From: Phycisphaeraceae bacterium
GTDB taxonomy: Bacteria; Planctomycetota; Phycisphaerae; Phycisphaerales; Zrk34
DNA: 64,000 bases
Direction: 5' to 3'
Assembly: GCA_028282805.1 (NCBI GenBank)
Contig: JANQHD010000010.1
Coordinates: 248,001 to 312,000 of the forward strand
This document shows, piece after piece, positions 43,915-51,641 of this stretch; within the stretch, counting starts at the first letter, position 1; every line of letters begins with the position of its first letter. Made by a program: the position numbers and the translations under genes. The notes beneath the pieces are model-generated. The model had not been told where the DNA came from. It did not search any database and saw nothing but the letters and a program-made list of their open reading frames with translations.

Positions 43915-44766
43915 TTAAGCTACCTCTGCTGATACAAAACAACGCACAAATGATTCGATGATGTCGTCATCGGGCCGATCAAGTACGGCGAATACGATCT
44001 TGTCAAAACACTTGACATACTTACCTTGACCGAGCAGGCACTCGGCGAACAAGCCGGCGACCTGGGCTGGGTCGTTGCGGAATACGCCGCATCCCCACGC
44101 ACCGAGCACCAGATGCCGGTAGTTGTATCGAGCCGCCACAGCCAGAACCATGGCGATGCGCCGGCGCATCGTCTCGGTGATCAGGGAGACTCGTTGTCGT
44201 TCGTTTCGACAGACCGCGCCGGCGTTGACGGCGGGAGCGGTCAGGATCGAGACGTTGTAAGGTTGACCCAGCATTTGGTCAGCGTCGTCCCGGAAGACGG
44301 GCACATCGGGGCTGAGGATCATGTGGTCGGTGTAGATCGCCGTGCCACACGAGCGGTTTACCTCGTAGTAGGTCGGCGCAGCGATCAGTGTTTCGTACAA
44401 GGCCGACGCCCGCGCAAGGCTTTCCTCCTGGGCCTGGCTGCCGCCGAGGAAGCCCCCGCCGGGATTCTTGGCCGACGCGAAGTTGAGGCACAGCACGTTG
44501 CTCAGGCCTTGCTCTACAACCAGGCGGCGGGCGGCGGAGAGCGTGGTTTCGTTGCGGACGTCGAACTCGGTGTGGGCTGTCTGTGGCTTGCCGCCCGATT
44601 CGAGCAGGTTCGCGAGCTCCGAGGGTGTGTATACGCGCGTGCCGGCTACGGCTGCGGCGACATCGTCGGCAATCACGACGCGCGAACCGGGCCGTGGGCT
44701 GTACTCGCCGCGTTCGACGATCTTGAGTGTTTCTTCTGCGGTTTGTTTTCGAGCGTGACGGTTCAT
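43915..44766 (-). CDS. PARG-like macrodomain protein (TIGR02452 family)
   Basis: 283 aa. AAGGAG precedes the ATG. The bacterial-type poly(ADP-ribose) glycohydrolase signature GGG-X6-QEE is exact in NPGGGFLGGSQAQEESL (~residues 107-123). VLCLNFASAKN, CGTAIYTDHMILSPDVPVF, VSILTAPAVNAG and HLVLGAWGCGVFRNDP (phosphate-binding loop) confirm the macrodomain fold of this family. It hydrolyses poly- or mono-ADP-ribose or related metabolites. It lies 19 bp downstream of pncA and 60 bp upstream of ADP-ribosylglycohydrolase 1 in the same direction. It offers a different hydrolytic fold for the same class of substrate as the two DraG-like enzymes. Confidence 0.92.
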   Translation of the reverse strand: MNRHARKQTAEETLKIVERGEYSPRPGSRVVIADDVAAAVAGTRVYTPSELANLLESGGKPQTAHTEFDVRNETTLSAARRLVVEQGLSNVLCLNFASAKNPGGGFLGGSQAQEESLARASALYETLIAAPTYYEVNRSCGTAIYTDHMILSPDVPVFRDDADQMLGQPYNVSILTAPAVNAGAVCRNERQRVSLITETMRRRIAMVLAVAARYNYRHLVLGAWGCGVFRNDPAQVAGLFAECLLGQGKYVKCFDKIVFAVLDRPDDDIIESFVRCFVSAEVA

Positions 44767-44784
44767 GTCAGCCGCTCCTTGTGT

Positions 44785-45414
44785 TTATGTTGTGATGTTC
44801 GTCATGATCCGGACGCCCGTTTGGCGCATCGCCTCGACGGCCCGATCGCAATCGCTGGGCTGGAGGTCGACGCCGCGGCAGCCGTCCGTGATCAGTGTGG
44901 TTTTGAATCCGAGTTGCACGGCATCCAACGCCGTGAACTTCACGCAGTAGTCGGTGGCCAAACCCATGACGTGGACTTCGTCGACATCGTGTTGTTTGAG
45001 CAGGTCTTCCAAGCCGGTCGCCTTGCGGTGGCCGTTGTCGAAAAAGCCGCTGTAGCTGTCGATGTCGGCATCGGTGCCCTTGCGGACCACTTCGTGAACA
45101 CCTGAAAGGTTCAGCTCGTCGCAGAGCTCGGCGCCCTTCGTGCCCTGCACGCAGTGGTCCGGCCAGAGCACCTGGTCGAGACCGGCGAGGTCGACCACTT
45201 CGCCGACCGAACGGCCCGGGTGTTGGCTGGCGAACGACTTGTGCTCGGCCGGGTGCCAGTCCTGCGTGGCGACGACAAACTCGTACTGCGGCAACAACCG
45301 GTTGGCCACTTCGATCACCTCGTTGCCACCCGGCACCGCCAATGCGCCTTCGGGTTTTCCGGGGGCGGCGGGGATAAAATCGTTCTGGATGTCGACCAGG
45401 ATGAGCGCTTTCAT
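44785..45414 (-). CDS. pncA: Nicotinamidase
   Basis: 209 aa. The cysteine-hydrolase triad is visible: Asp in LVDIQNDFIP, Lys in VVRKGTDADID, Cys in GLATDYCVKFTAL. The metal-binding DWHPAEHKSF and WPDHCVQGT are conserved. It converts nicotinamide to nicotinate, feeding PncB (49519-50997). In this operon nicotinamide is also the by-product of KptA. It is 11 bp from the upstream small gene and 19 bp from the PARG-like gene. Confidence 0.96.
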   Translation of the reverse strand: MKALILVDIQNDFIPAAPGKPEGALAVPGGNEVIEVANRLLPQYEFVVATQDWHPAEHKSFASQHPGRSVGEVVDLAGLDQVLWPDHCVQGTKGAELCDELNLSGVHEVVRKGTDADIDSYSGFFDNGHRKATGLEDLLKQHDVDEVHVMGLATDYCVKFTALDAVQLGFKTTLITDGCRGVDLQPSDCDRAVEAMRQTGVRIMTNITT

Positions 45415-45424
45415 CGTTCGTTCC

Positions 45425-45664
45425 TTACTCTGAGCGTTCGTAAGTCTCTTCGAAGATGTCGGGCTTGCACGGGTAGCGTTCGCCGTGCACGCCGATCACG
45501 ATCCAGTCGCCACGGGAGACCTGTATGTCGCCCTCGAGCGTTTCGATGACGTGCTTCTGTAACGCTTCATCGAACCGCAGGCCAAGGCGTGCGTGCTGCT
45601 CGGCGTTGTTCGGCTCGTACGGCTCGGCTTCCACGATGACGGGCTTGCGTCTGAACTTGGTCAT
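45425..45664 (-). CDS. Small phage-type protein of unknown function in the NAD operon
   Basis: 79 aa (80 if the first of two adjacent ATGs, at 45667, is used). The ending GDWIVIGVHGERYPCKPDIFEETYE is a pattern I associate with small proteins of tailed phages, often next to nucleotide- or NAD-metabolism genes. The N-terminus MTKFRRKPVIVEAEPYEP is likewise typical. The single Cys is conserved in that pattern. No catalytic motif is known. It lies 16 bp after ADP-ribosylglycohydrolase 2 and 11 bp before pncA, firmly inside the operon. Confidence 0.7.
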   Translation of the reverse strand: MTKFRRKPVIVEAEPYEPNNAEQHARLGLRFDEALQKHVIETLEGDIQVSRGDWIVIGVHGERYPCKPDIFEETYERSE

Positions 45665-45680
45665 CATCTCATTCCTTCAA

Positions 45681-46739
45681 TCAATAAGGCGGCAATAGCC
45701 TGCGCAGACCGTGAACAAGCACCACGCACGTAAACCAGATATTCCGGAGTACGAGCGGCAACGTGCCATGTCGCGGCGGGGTCATGGCGCGGGGCGTGTT
45801 GACCGTCTCCGCTAGCGCGGAAGCGAGCTGTGTCATCCAACTCACGCTGCACGGCCATTCCGCCAAACCGTCCAACCAATCCTTCGGGATCCCCACCGGG
45901 CCGACCTCGGTACCACTGATCGCTCCAACGATCGCACCGACGGTATCGCTGTCGCCGCCGAGACAGACCGCGGTTTCCACGGCCGCGCGAAAGTCGCCGC
46001 GATTCACCAGCCAGCAGTAGATCGCAACCGGCACCGTGTGGTTGACAAACCCGCTGACGCCCCGACTCAAACCGAGTTGGTTCGTAAACTCGTCGGGTGC
46101 CACGCCCCGCTCGGAGGCGTCGATCGCCTTCCCCAAGTACTCTTGCAACTGCTCATCCGTGGCGAGCGGAAGCAAGGCCTGCCGAAGTGCGGCGTAGTCC
46201 CCGGGTTTAATTTGTTGATCGGCAGCTAGCCGTGCCGCCGCGGCGACGATGGCCGCCCCTTGTTCTGCGCGTGGGTCGGTGTGCGTGACCCGGGTCGATG
46301 CACGAACCAGCTCGGCCATGTCCTGCGGTGTTTCGGCTACGAGTCCGAGCAAAGCGCTGCGCATTGCCGGGCCGTTGCCCGCGCTGCGTACACCGCTTCG
46401 GCTCGGCCCGAATCCCAGCCAGAGCTTGAGGCAGGCCCGCAACGTGGCCAACCCGATCCCCGCGGGAATCCGAACCAACCACCAACGCAGCCGCCCGGCC
46501 AAGTCTTGGGCAAACCGCTGCGGTTCCGCCCCACTGCTCACCAGTGCCAGAGCGACCATCACGGTGTGTTCCGTGTCGTCGCTGCACATGCCTTTAGACC
46601 CCAGAAGCCCGTGCCGCAGCGGACGCTCGCCGTACATCCGTGCCGCCCTGCGCCGGCTCAGCCCCTCCCGGGGCAGGCCGATCGCATCACCGACGGCGGT
46701 GCCGAGCAGGCAACCGAGGATGTGTGCGTGCGTGTCCAT
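45681..46739 (-). CDS. ADP-ribosylglycohydrolase family protein 2
   Basis: 352 aa from ATG 46739, two bases after the nrtR stop. A longer reading in the same frame to 47438 is a shadow of nrtR. HILGCLLGTAVGDAIGLPREG, GMCSDDTEHTVMVALAL (metal cluster one), AGNGPAMRSALLGL, VTHTDPRAEQGA and AVCLGGDSDTVGAIVGAISG (cluster two) define the family. It is divergent from protein 1 (different insert pattern, Ser/Asp-Asp-Thr context), so the two likely act on different ADP-ribosylated targets. The C-terminal ~90 residues after the fold include a hydrophobic segment (LPLVLRNIWFTCVVLVHGL) that could associate with the membrane. Confidence 0.9.
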   Translation of the reverse strand: MDTHAHILGCLLGTAVGDAIGLPREGLSRRRAARMYGERPLRHGLLGSKGMCSDDTEHTVMVALALVSSGAEPQRFAQDLAGRLRWWLVRIPAGIGLATLRACLKLWLGFGPSRSGVRSAGNGPAMRSALLGLVAETPQDMAELVRASTRVTHTDPRAEQGAAIVAAAARLAADQQIKPGDYAALRQALLPLATDEQLQEYLGKAIDASERGVAPDEFTNQLGLSRGVSGFVNHTVPVAIYCWLVNRGDFRAAVETAVCLGGDSDTVGAIVGAISGTEVGPVGIPKDWLDGLAEWPCSVSWMTQLASALAETVNTPRAMTPPRHGTLPLVLRNIWFTCVVLVHGLRRLLPPY

Positions 46740-46741
46740 GT

Positions 46742-47431
46742 TCAAAGCTCGAAGTTGAATCCCTTGCGTGTCTTGCGGTCGTATTTTTTCTTGTCGAACC
46801 GGTACAGCCGGGCTGCGCGGTGCGAGACGTCTTTTTCGATCTCGTCGAGCTCGACGAGGACGTCCATGCTCAGGATCTTCTTGCGGAAGTTCCGCTTGTC
46901 GAGTTCGCGGTCGAGCACGACCTCGTAAAGGTGCTGCAAGCTTCGGAGCGGGAACTTCGGCGGGAGCAGCTCGAAGCCGATCGGCTGGTAGCGGACCTTG
47001 CTGCGCAACCGATCGAGCGCCGCGTCGAAGATGCGCTCGTGGTCGAAGGCGAGGGCGGGCAGGTCGCCGGCGGCGAACCACGCGGCGTTGCGGGCGTCGG
47101 TGCTCGCCTGCACTTTGTGCCCTTCGAGGTTGACCAGCGCGAAGTACGCCACGGTCACGATGCGCTCGCGCGGGTCGCGGTCGACCTCGCCGAACGTGTA
47201 GAGCTGTTCGAGGAAGATGCCCTTCAGGCCGGTCTCTTCTTCGAGCTCGCGCCGGGCCGCGGCGTCGAGCGTCTCGTCCAGCCGCACGAACCCGCCCGGC
47301 AGCGCCCACTGGCCCGCGAACGGTTCGAGGTCGCGCTGGATCAGCATCACCTTCAGGTCGTCTTCGTCGAGGGCGAAGACGACGATGTCGACGGTCAACG
47401 CGGGGCGGGGGAACTCGTAACTGTAGGTCAT
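46742..47431 (-). CDS. nrtR: NrtR-type Nudix transcriptional regulator of NAD metabolism
   Basis: 229 aa. The N-terminal Nudix-like domain is [36 protein letters not shown] with a box ending in [10 protein letters not shown]. It is followed by [22 protein letters not shown], the NrtR hallmark. The C-terminal winged-helix DNA-binding part contains [36 protein letters not shown]. In known members this repressor binds NAD-gene operators and is released by ADP-ribose or NAD derivatives. It heads a nine-gene operon and carries two candidate operators in its own promoter, with a third before pncB. Confidence 0.93.
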   Translation of the reverse strand: MTYSYEFPRPALTVDIVVFALDEDDLKVMLIQRDLEPFAGQWALPGGFVRLDETLDAAARRELEEETGLKGIFLEQLYTFGEVDRDPRERIVTVAYFALVNLEGHKVQASTDARNAAWFAAGDLPALAFDHERIFDAALDRLRSKVRYQPIGFELLPPKFPLRSLQHLYEVVLDRELDKRNFRKKILSMDVLVELDEIEKDVSHRAARLYRFDKKKYDRKTRKGFNFEL

Positions 47432-47442
47432 GGGGCACCTCT

Positions 47443-47461
47443 TAATGTTATTTACACACTT
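47443..47461 (-). promoter_or_regulatory. NrtR operator candidate, promoter-proximal site of nrtR operon
   Basis: On the minus strand AAGTGT-GTAAATA-ACATTA: a GT-N7-AC core between the -10 and the nrtR start. It is aligned in spacing with the other two sites but less symmetric. Confidence 0.5.
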
Positions 47462-47490
47462 AGTATCGTGTATAATTCACACTAAGTCAA
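47462..47490 (-). promoter_or_regulatory. Promoter of nrtR operon with embedded NrtR operator
   Basis: On the minus strand TTGACT (47485-47490) and GATACT (47462-47467) are exactly 17 bp apart. The spacer is occupied by TAGTGT-GAATTAT-ACACGATA (47464-47484), a near-perfect inverted repeat with the GT-N7-AC core shared with the pncB promoter. Binding here would block RNA polymerase. The 120-bp gap 47432-47551 holds no gene. Confidence 0.68.
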
Positions 47491-47551
47491 GGAGCAATTT
47501 AGAAACAATCGCGATCGCCACAAGTCATGCATTGATAATGTTTTATCTTAA

Positions 47552-49519
47552 TTATTCGGAATGCATCTCACGGAGCTCACGCCGGAATCCGCCGGAGAGG
47601 ATGGGGAAGCGACACCAGGTTTTGGGGTCGAGGTTCTTGTCGTCGACGTGGAAGCTGGGGGCGTAGCGCTCGCGCTTCCACTGGTTTCGGCACCACAGCG
47701 TGTAGAAGCGGTCGACCCAGGCAGCCAGCGCATCACCCCATTGCGGGAAGCGTGCTTGTAGCACTGCCAGCGCCTCAGCCGGCGAACGCTTCTCACCGAT
47801 CGCTTGGTGCTCGACCGCGTCGAGCACCTCGTAGGGCATCAGGTCGTCTTCGTCGGTCTGGCCCCGATCTTGCGGGCGCAGCTCGGCGGTGGGTTTCAAT
47901 TGGTTTACGCGCGCGACCGCTCCGATCGGCCCCACGCCCTCGGGCCCGTCGCGTTCGAGCCAGACGAGCCACCGTCGCAGGAACGCCTTGTCGATGCCCG
48001 CGATGGGGCTGATGCCGCCGCAGGTGTCGCCGTCCATCGTGGCGTACCCGACCGCCGCCTCGGAGCGGTTGCTGGTCGCCAGCAGCAGCTTGTTCTCGAT
48101 GTTCGCCAGCATCCACACGCCGGGTGCGCGGACGCGTGCCTGGATGTTTTGCAGCGCGATGTCGTCACGCTCCCATGTCAGTTTGCGCCCGATCGCTTGT
48201 TCGATCAGCACGACGTATTGCTCGGTGAGGCCGTCGACATCGAGCTCGAGGTGGCGAGCGCCGATCGCCTGCGCGACGCCGCGGGCCGCGTCACACGTGG
48301 TCGCGGAGCTGTTGCGTGTGGCCTGGTAGGCGGTGGTCAACAGGCGGCTGGCCAGTTCGTCGGCGTCACTCGGCGCAGGGCCGGCCAAGTTCATCCGTTT
48401 GACGAGGTCACCGATCGGCCAATCGGCCAGCGCCAGGTCCACCATCAGGCGAACCAGGCAGGCGACGGCGGTTGAATCCGCCCCGCCGCTGAGCGAGACG
48501 ACGAATCCCTGCGAGCACGACTTGCGCATGTAATCGCACAGGCCCAGCGCAATCGCGCGGGTGAACTCCTCGAGTTCGGGCTCGGCCGCGTTCTCCCAAG
48601 TCGGTTGCGTGCAATCTGGTGCGTCGGGTTGGGCGCTCGGCAAGTTGAACGCCACGTCGATCACGCCGTGGTCGGCGTCGGTGGCGGGCGTGTGGCTGGC
48701 GCGTTGGGCGCGTTGCGTGCGTGTCCGGTCGAGGTCCACCACGGCGTCGGTCAACACGGCGTCGCGGTAGCTGAAGCGCGGCCCCTGCGTGACCAGTTCG
48801 CCGCCGGTGGCGACCAGGGCCCCGCCGTCGTAGATCGCGCGGCCCGCCTCGTTGCCGAGCAGGTTGCTGTAGACGTAGGTGACGCCGAACGCGCGCGAGC
48901 CTTCGACTACGAGCCGGCGGCGGACGGCCTGCTTGCCGAACGCGAAGTGGCTGGCGCTGGGGTTGAGGATCACATCGACGCCCCGCTCGGCCAGCGCGAG
49001 CCCCGGGCGTGTGGCGGCCCAGGCGTCTTCGCAGATCTCGAAGCCGACGCGCACGCCGCCCAGGTCGAACACGAGGTCGCCGAACGGCACGTCGTCGCCG
49101 TCGACATCGATGCGTGTGGCGCTGCCGGCGGGCCAGGGCTTGAACCAGCGCGGCTCGTAGTGCAGGCCGTCGCCGGCGAGGTGCTGCTTGGGCGCCAGCC
49201 CCACGAGCCGGCCGTCGGCGACGAGGGCGCACGCGTTGAACAACGATCCCTGGTGCAGCACGGGCAGGCCGAGCGTGACGGCGATACCTTCGGTAGCGGG
49301 CAACACCTGCTGCAACATCTTTCGCGCCGTGCGGCGCATGGCGGGAGAGAACAACGCGTCTTCGCAGCCGTAGCCACAGAGGCACAGCTCGGGCAGGCAG
49401 AGCAGGCCCACGCCGCGGGCGCGCGCCCGCTCGATCGCTTCGGTGATGTGCGCAGCGTTCGCGTCCCAATCCAAAGGGGTTTGGTTCAATGCCGCGGCGG
49501 CAACACGGACAAGTTTCAT
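47552..49519 (-). CDS. nadE: Glutamine-dependent NAD+ synthetase
   Basis: 655 aa. The N-terminal nitrilase-type glutaminase domain (~1-290) includes Glu in LLCLPELCLCGYG, a Lys in APKQHLAG, and the Cys nucleophile in VGFEICEDAWAATRP. The C-terminal synthetase domain has the PP-loop FVVSLSGGADSTAVACLV (~335-352), NIQARVRAPGVWMLAN and LLLATSNRSEAAVGYATMDGDTCGGISPIAGIDK. It amidates nicotinate adenine dinucleotide to NAD+. It overlaps the pncB stop by one base (TGATG), indicating coupling. Confidence 0.96.
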   Translation of the reverse strand: MKLVRVAAAALNQTPLDWDANAAHITEAIERARARGVGLLCLPELCLCGYGCEDALFSPAMRRTARKMLQQVLPATEGIAVTLGLPVLHQGSLFNACALVADGRLVGLAPKQHLAGDGLHYEPRWFKPWPAGSATRIDVDGDDVPFGDLVFDLGGVRVGFEICEDAWAATRPGLALAERGVDVILNPSASHFAFGKQAVRRRLVVEGSRAFGVTYVYSNLLGNEAGRAIYDGGALVATGGELVTQGPRFSYRDAVLTDAVVDLDRTRTQRAQRASHTPATDADHGVIDVAFNLPSAQPDAPDCTQPTWENAAEPELEEFTRAIALGLCDYMRKSCSQGFVVSLSGGADSTAVACLVRLMVDLALADWPIGDLVKRMNLAGPAPSDADELASRLLTTAYQATRNSSATTCDAARGVAQAIGARHLELDVDGLTEQYVVLIEQAIGRKLTWERDDIALQNIQARVRAPGVWMLANIENKLLLATSNRSEAAVGYATMDGDTCGGISPIAGIDKAFLRRWLVWLERDGPEGVGPIGAVARVNQLKPTAELRPQDRGQTDEDDLMPYEVLDAVEHQAIGEKRSPAEALAVLQARFPQWGDALAAWVDRFYTLWCRNQWKRERYAPSFHVDDKNLDPKTWCRFPILSGGFRRELREMHSE

Positions 49520-50997
49520 CAGTTGGCCTCCGCTACGGTGCGTGCGTCGTCGATCATCCGGCGGCGCAGCTCGTGCAACGTCGGCTCCAGCCCCACCGGG
49601 TATTCGTGCGGGTTCATGAAACGGCGTGTGCCGGGGTGCAGGCTGGCCAATTCCTGTTGCGCGCGGTCGCGGATGTCGACCAGCGGTTCGTTTTCGTAAA
49701 CGACTTGGCCGTTCCGTGTGACGGGCACGAGCAGGTCGCGCGCGTCCGCGTCGGGGCTGATGCGCTTGTGGCGGGTGGGGTCTGTGGGGTCGACCACCCG
49801 TCGTGCGCCGTCGACGCCCGTGAGTTCGTCGTAGATCATGTCGGCGATCATGCCGCGTGCGTCGGCGAACCGTCGGACCTGGAGCATGCCGGGGATGGAG
49901 GTCTTGATCGCCTGTTCGGAGAGCTTGACGCGCGGGGCCCAGGCGCCGTCACTCTCTTCTACTGCGCCCAGCTTGTAGACGCCGCCGAGCGCGGGCTGGT
50001 CGTAGGCGGTGGAAAGCTTGGTCCCCACGCCCCACACGGCGATCGTGGCGCCCTGGTTCTTCAGGTCCTTGATGATATGCTCGTCGAGGTCGTTGGACGC
50101 GACGATCGCCGCGTCGGGGAAGCCGGCCTCGTCGAGCAAACGCCGGGCCTCGATGCTCAGGTACGCCAGGTCGCCGGAGTCGAGGCGGATGCCGACCATC
50201 TCGTGGCCCCGGCGGCGGAGTTGCAGGCCCACGTCGATCGCGTTGCGTACGCCGACGAGCGTGTCGTAGGTGTCCACGAGGAACACGCAGTTGTTGGGCA
50301 TGGCCTCTGCGTATCCGGCGAACGCGTCGGGCTCGTTGTCGAAAGACATGATCCAGCTGTGCGCGTGCGTGCCTTTGACCGGGATGCCGTAGAGCTTGCC
50401 CGCGAGGACGTTGGAGGTCGAGCTGCAACCGCCGATGTAAGCGGCGCGGCTCGCGGCGAGGGAGCCGTCCACGCCTTGCGCCCGCCGCAGGCCGAACTCC
50501 AACACCGGGTCGCCCCCCGCCGCCGCGCAGATGCGAGACGCCTTGGTCGCCACCAGCGTCTGGAAGTTGACCATGTTCAGCAGCGCCGTTTCGATGACCT
50601 GCCCTTGCAGGATCGGCCCGCGCACACGCAACAGCGGCTGGTTGGGAAAAACCACCGTCCCCTCGGGGATCGCGTCGACGTCGCACGCGAAGCGCATCTC
50701 GCCGAGGTAGTCGAGGAACGCCGGCTCGAACAGCGCCCGCCCGTCGTTGCCCGTCAGCGTGGCGAGGTACGCGATGTCCGTGGGGTCGAAGCGGAACTCA
50801 CGGAGCAGATCTACGACGTGCGATAGCCCCGCGGCAATCGCGTAGCCGCCCTTGAACGGCGACTTGCGGAAGAACAGGTGGAAGACGGCCTGCTGCTCGG
50901 CCCGGCCCAGCTTCCAGTGGCCGTAGGCCATGGTCAATTGGTACAGGTCGGTTAACAGCCCGAGCGGCGTGCGGTAGATGGTGTTCAGTTCGCTCAT
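49519..50997 (-). CDS. pncB: Nicotinate phosphoribosyltransferase
   Basis: 492 aa from ATG 50997, preceded by AAGGAG. A longer start at 51027 would run into the operator. [18 protein letters not shown] and [21 protein letters not shown] at the N-terminus, [77 protein letters not shown] and [13 protein letters not shown] are typical family blocks. It makes nicotinate mononucleotide from nicotinate and PRPP, the Preiss-Handler entry step following PncA. It is the first gene of the pncB-nadE unit, under its own NrtR-like operator. NadD is not in the window. Confidence 0.95.
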   Translation of the reverse strand: MSELNTIYRTPLGLLTDLYQLTMAYGHWKLGRAEQQAVFHLFFRKSPFKGGYAIAAGLSHVVDLLREFRFDPTDIAYLATLTGNDGRALFEPAFLDYLGEMRFACDVDAIPEGTVVFPNQPLLRVRGPILQGQVIETALLNMVNFQTLVATKASRICAAAGGDPVLEFGLRRAQGVDGSLAASRAAYIGGCSSTSNVLAGKLYGIPVKGTHAHSWIMSFDNEPDAFAGYAEAMPNNCVFLVDTYDTLVGVRNAIDVGLQLRRRGHEMVGIRLDSGDLAYLSIEARRLLDEAGFPDAAIVASNDLDEHIIKDLKNQGATIAVWGVGTKLSTAYDQPALGGVYKLGAVEESDGAWAPRVKLSEQAIKTSIPGMLQVRRFADARGMIADMIYDELTGVDGARRVVDPTDPTRHKRISPDADARDLLVPVTRNGQVVYENEPLVDIRDRAQQELASLHPGTRRFMNPHEYPVGLEPTLHELRRRMIDDARTVAEAN

Positions 50998-51014
50998 GTT
51001 GGAGGCTCCTTGGT

Positions 51015-51046
51015 TAGTGTGTAACATACACTATGAAACGCGTCAA
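51015..51046 (-). promoter_or_regulatory. pncB promoter with NrtR operator
   Basis: On the plus strand TAGTGT-GTAACAT-ACACTA (51015-51033) is a perfect 6-bp inverted repeat with a 7-bp spacer and the same GT-N7-AC core as 47464-47484. On the minus strand a -35 TTGACG lies at 51041-51046 with a 17-bp spacer to a weak -10 inside the operator. The site is 18 bp from the pncB start codon. Confidence 0.68.
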
Positions 51047-51641
51047 ATCGTTTCCGCCCGGGACTAGACCGGGTTCGCTTGGCGAGGGGTGGGACGGGGC
51101 CGGAAGGTGAGCGGCGGCCCGGCCGTTGGGCGGGAGCGGGCGGCCGGGGCGTTATCGGGTTGAGCAAGGCAACCGACCGGTCTTTCCCGTGCGATTGACG
51201 GTGCTTATCGGCCGGCCGCCCCGCTCACGGCCGCTGCGCTCCGGCGCGCTGACACGACCGTGGGCGCGGGTGCGTCTGTGCGGGTTATTTCGCATTAGCG
51301 CATAAACCGAAATGAATCAATCGCGCTTTTTACCCGATTGACTACGTGTGGGAAGGTCGGCGGGTAGGAGATGCGCTATGGGCTTCGAGCCAGGCCCGAT
51401 TGACAATTCCGAGGTGCGCGAAAGACACGGGGCATTGCGACGCAACGATACCGGGTCACGCACTCAATCTCACATCCACCAATCACATTGCGCGATCGGT
51501 GCATGCGACCACTTCCTCTTTCTCAAACGGCACGGCAAAGCGCTCGACACCCAATCCCGCAACACCAACCGCTGCTCACGCTTCGCTGACCTTCAAGCTT
51601 CACGGAGACGCCGAGTGGTGTACGCATAAGCTGGGGCAACC
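51047..51641. other. Gene-free divergent region with long inverted repeats
   Basis: About 600 bp between pncB and the TonB-receptor gene. Short overlapping ORFs at 51346-51645 have no SD and no protein-like features, and are not accepted. 51107-51125 and 51209-51228 form a long GC-rich inverted repeat (~18 pairs with small bulges), and TCAATCG/CGATTGA at 51317-51341 forms a second hairpin. Either could belong to a structured leader or small RNA. I could not match any known riboswitch. Confidence 0.5.

Noticed and set aside
45681-47438. 585-codon reading that would fuse the nrtR region to ADP-ribosylglycohydrolase 2
   Set aside because: The N-terminal third is an out-of-frame reading of nrtR. 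The true start is the ATG at 46739, immediately after the nrtR stop.
40581-51046. Reading the NAD/ADP-ribose cluster as a prophage or mobile island
   Set aside because: No integrase, transposase, att-like repeat or structural phage gene is present. Only one small protein has phage character and only one gene has atypical base composition.
51047-51641. Cobalamin or other known riboswitch upstream of the TonB receptor
   Set aside because: I looked for a B12-box-like sequence and the conserved cores of c-di-GMP and TPP aptamers and found none.
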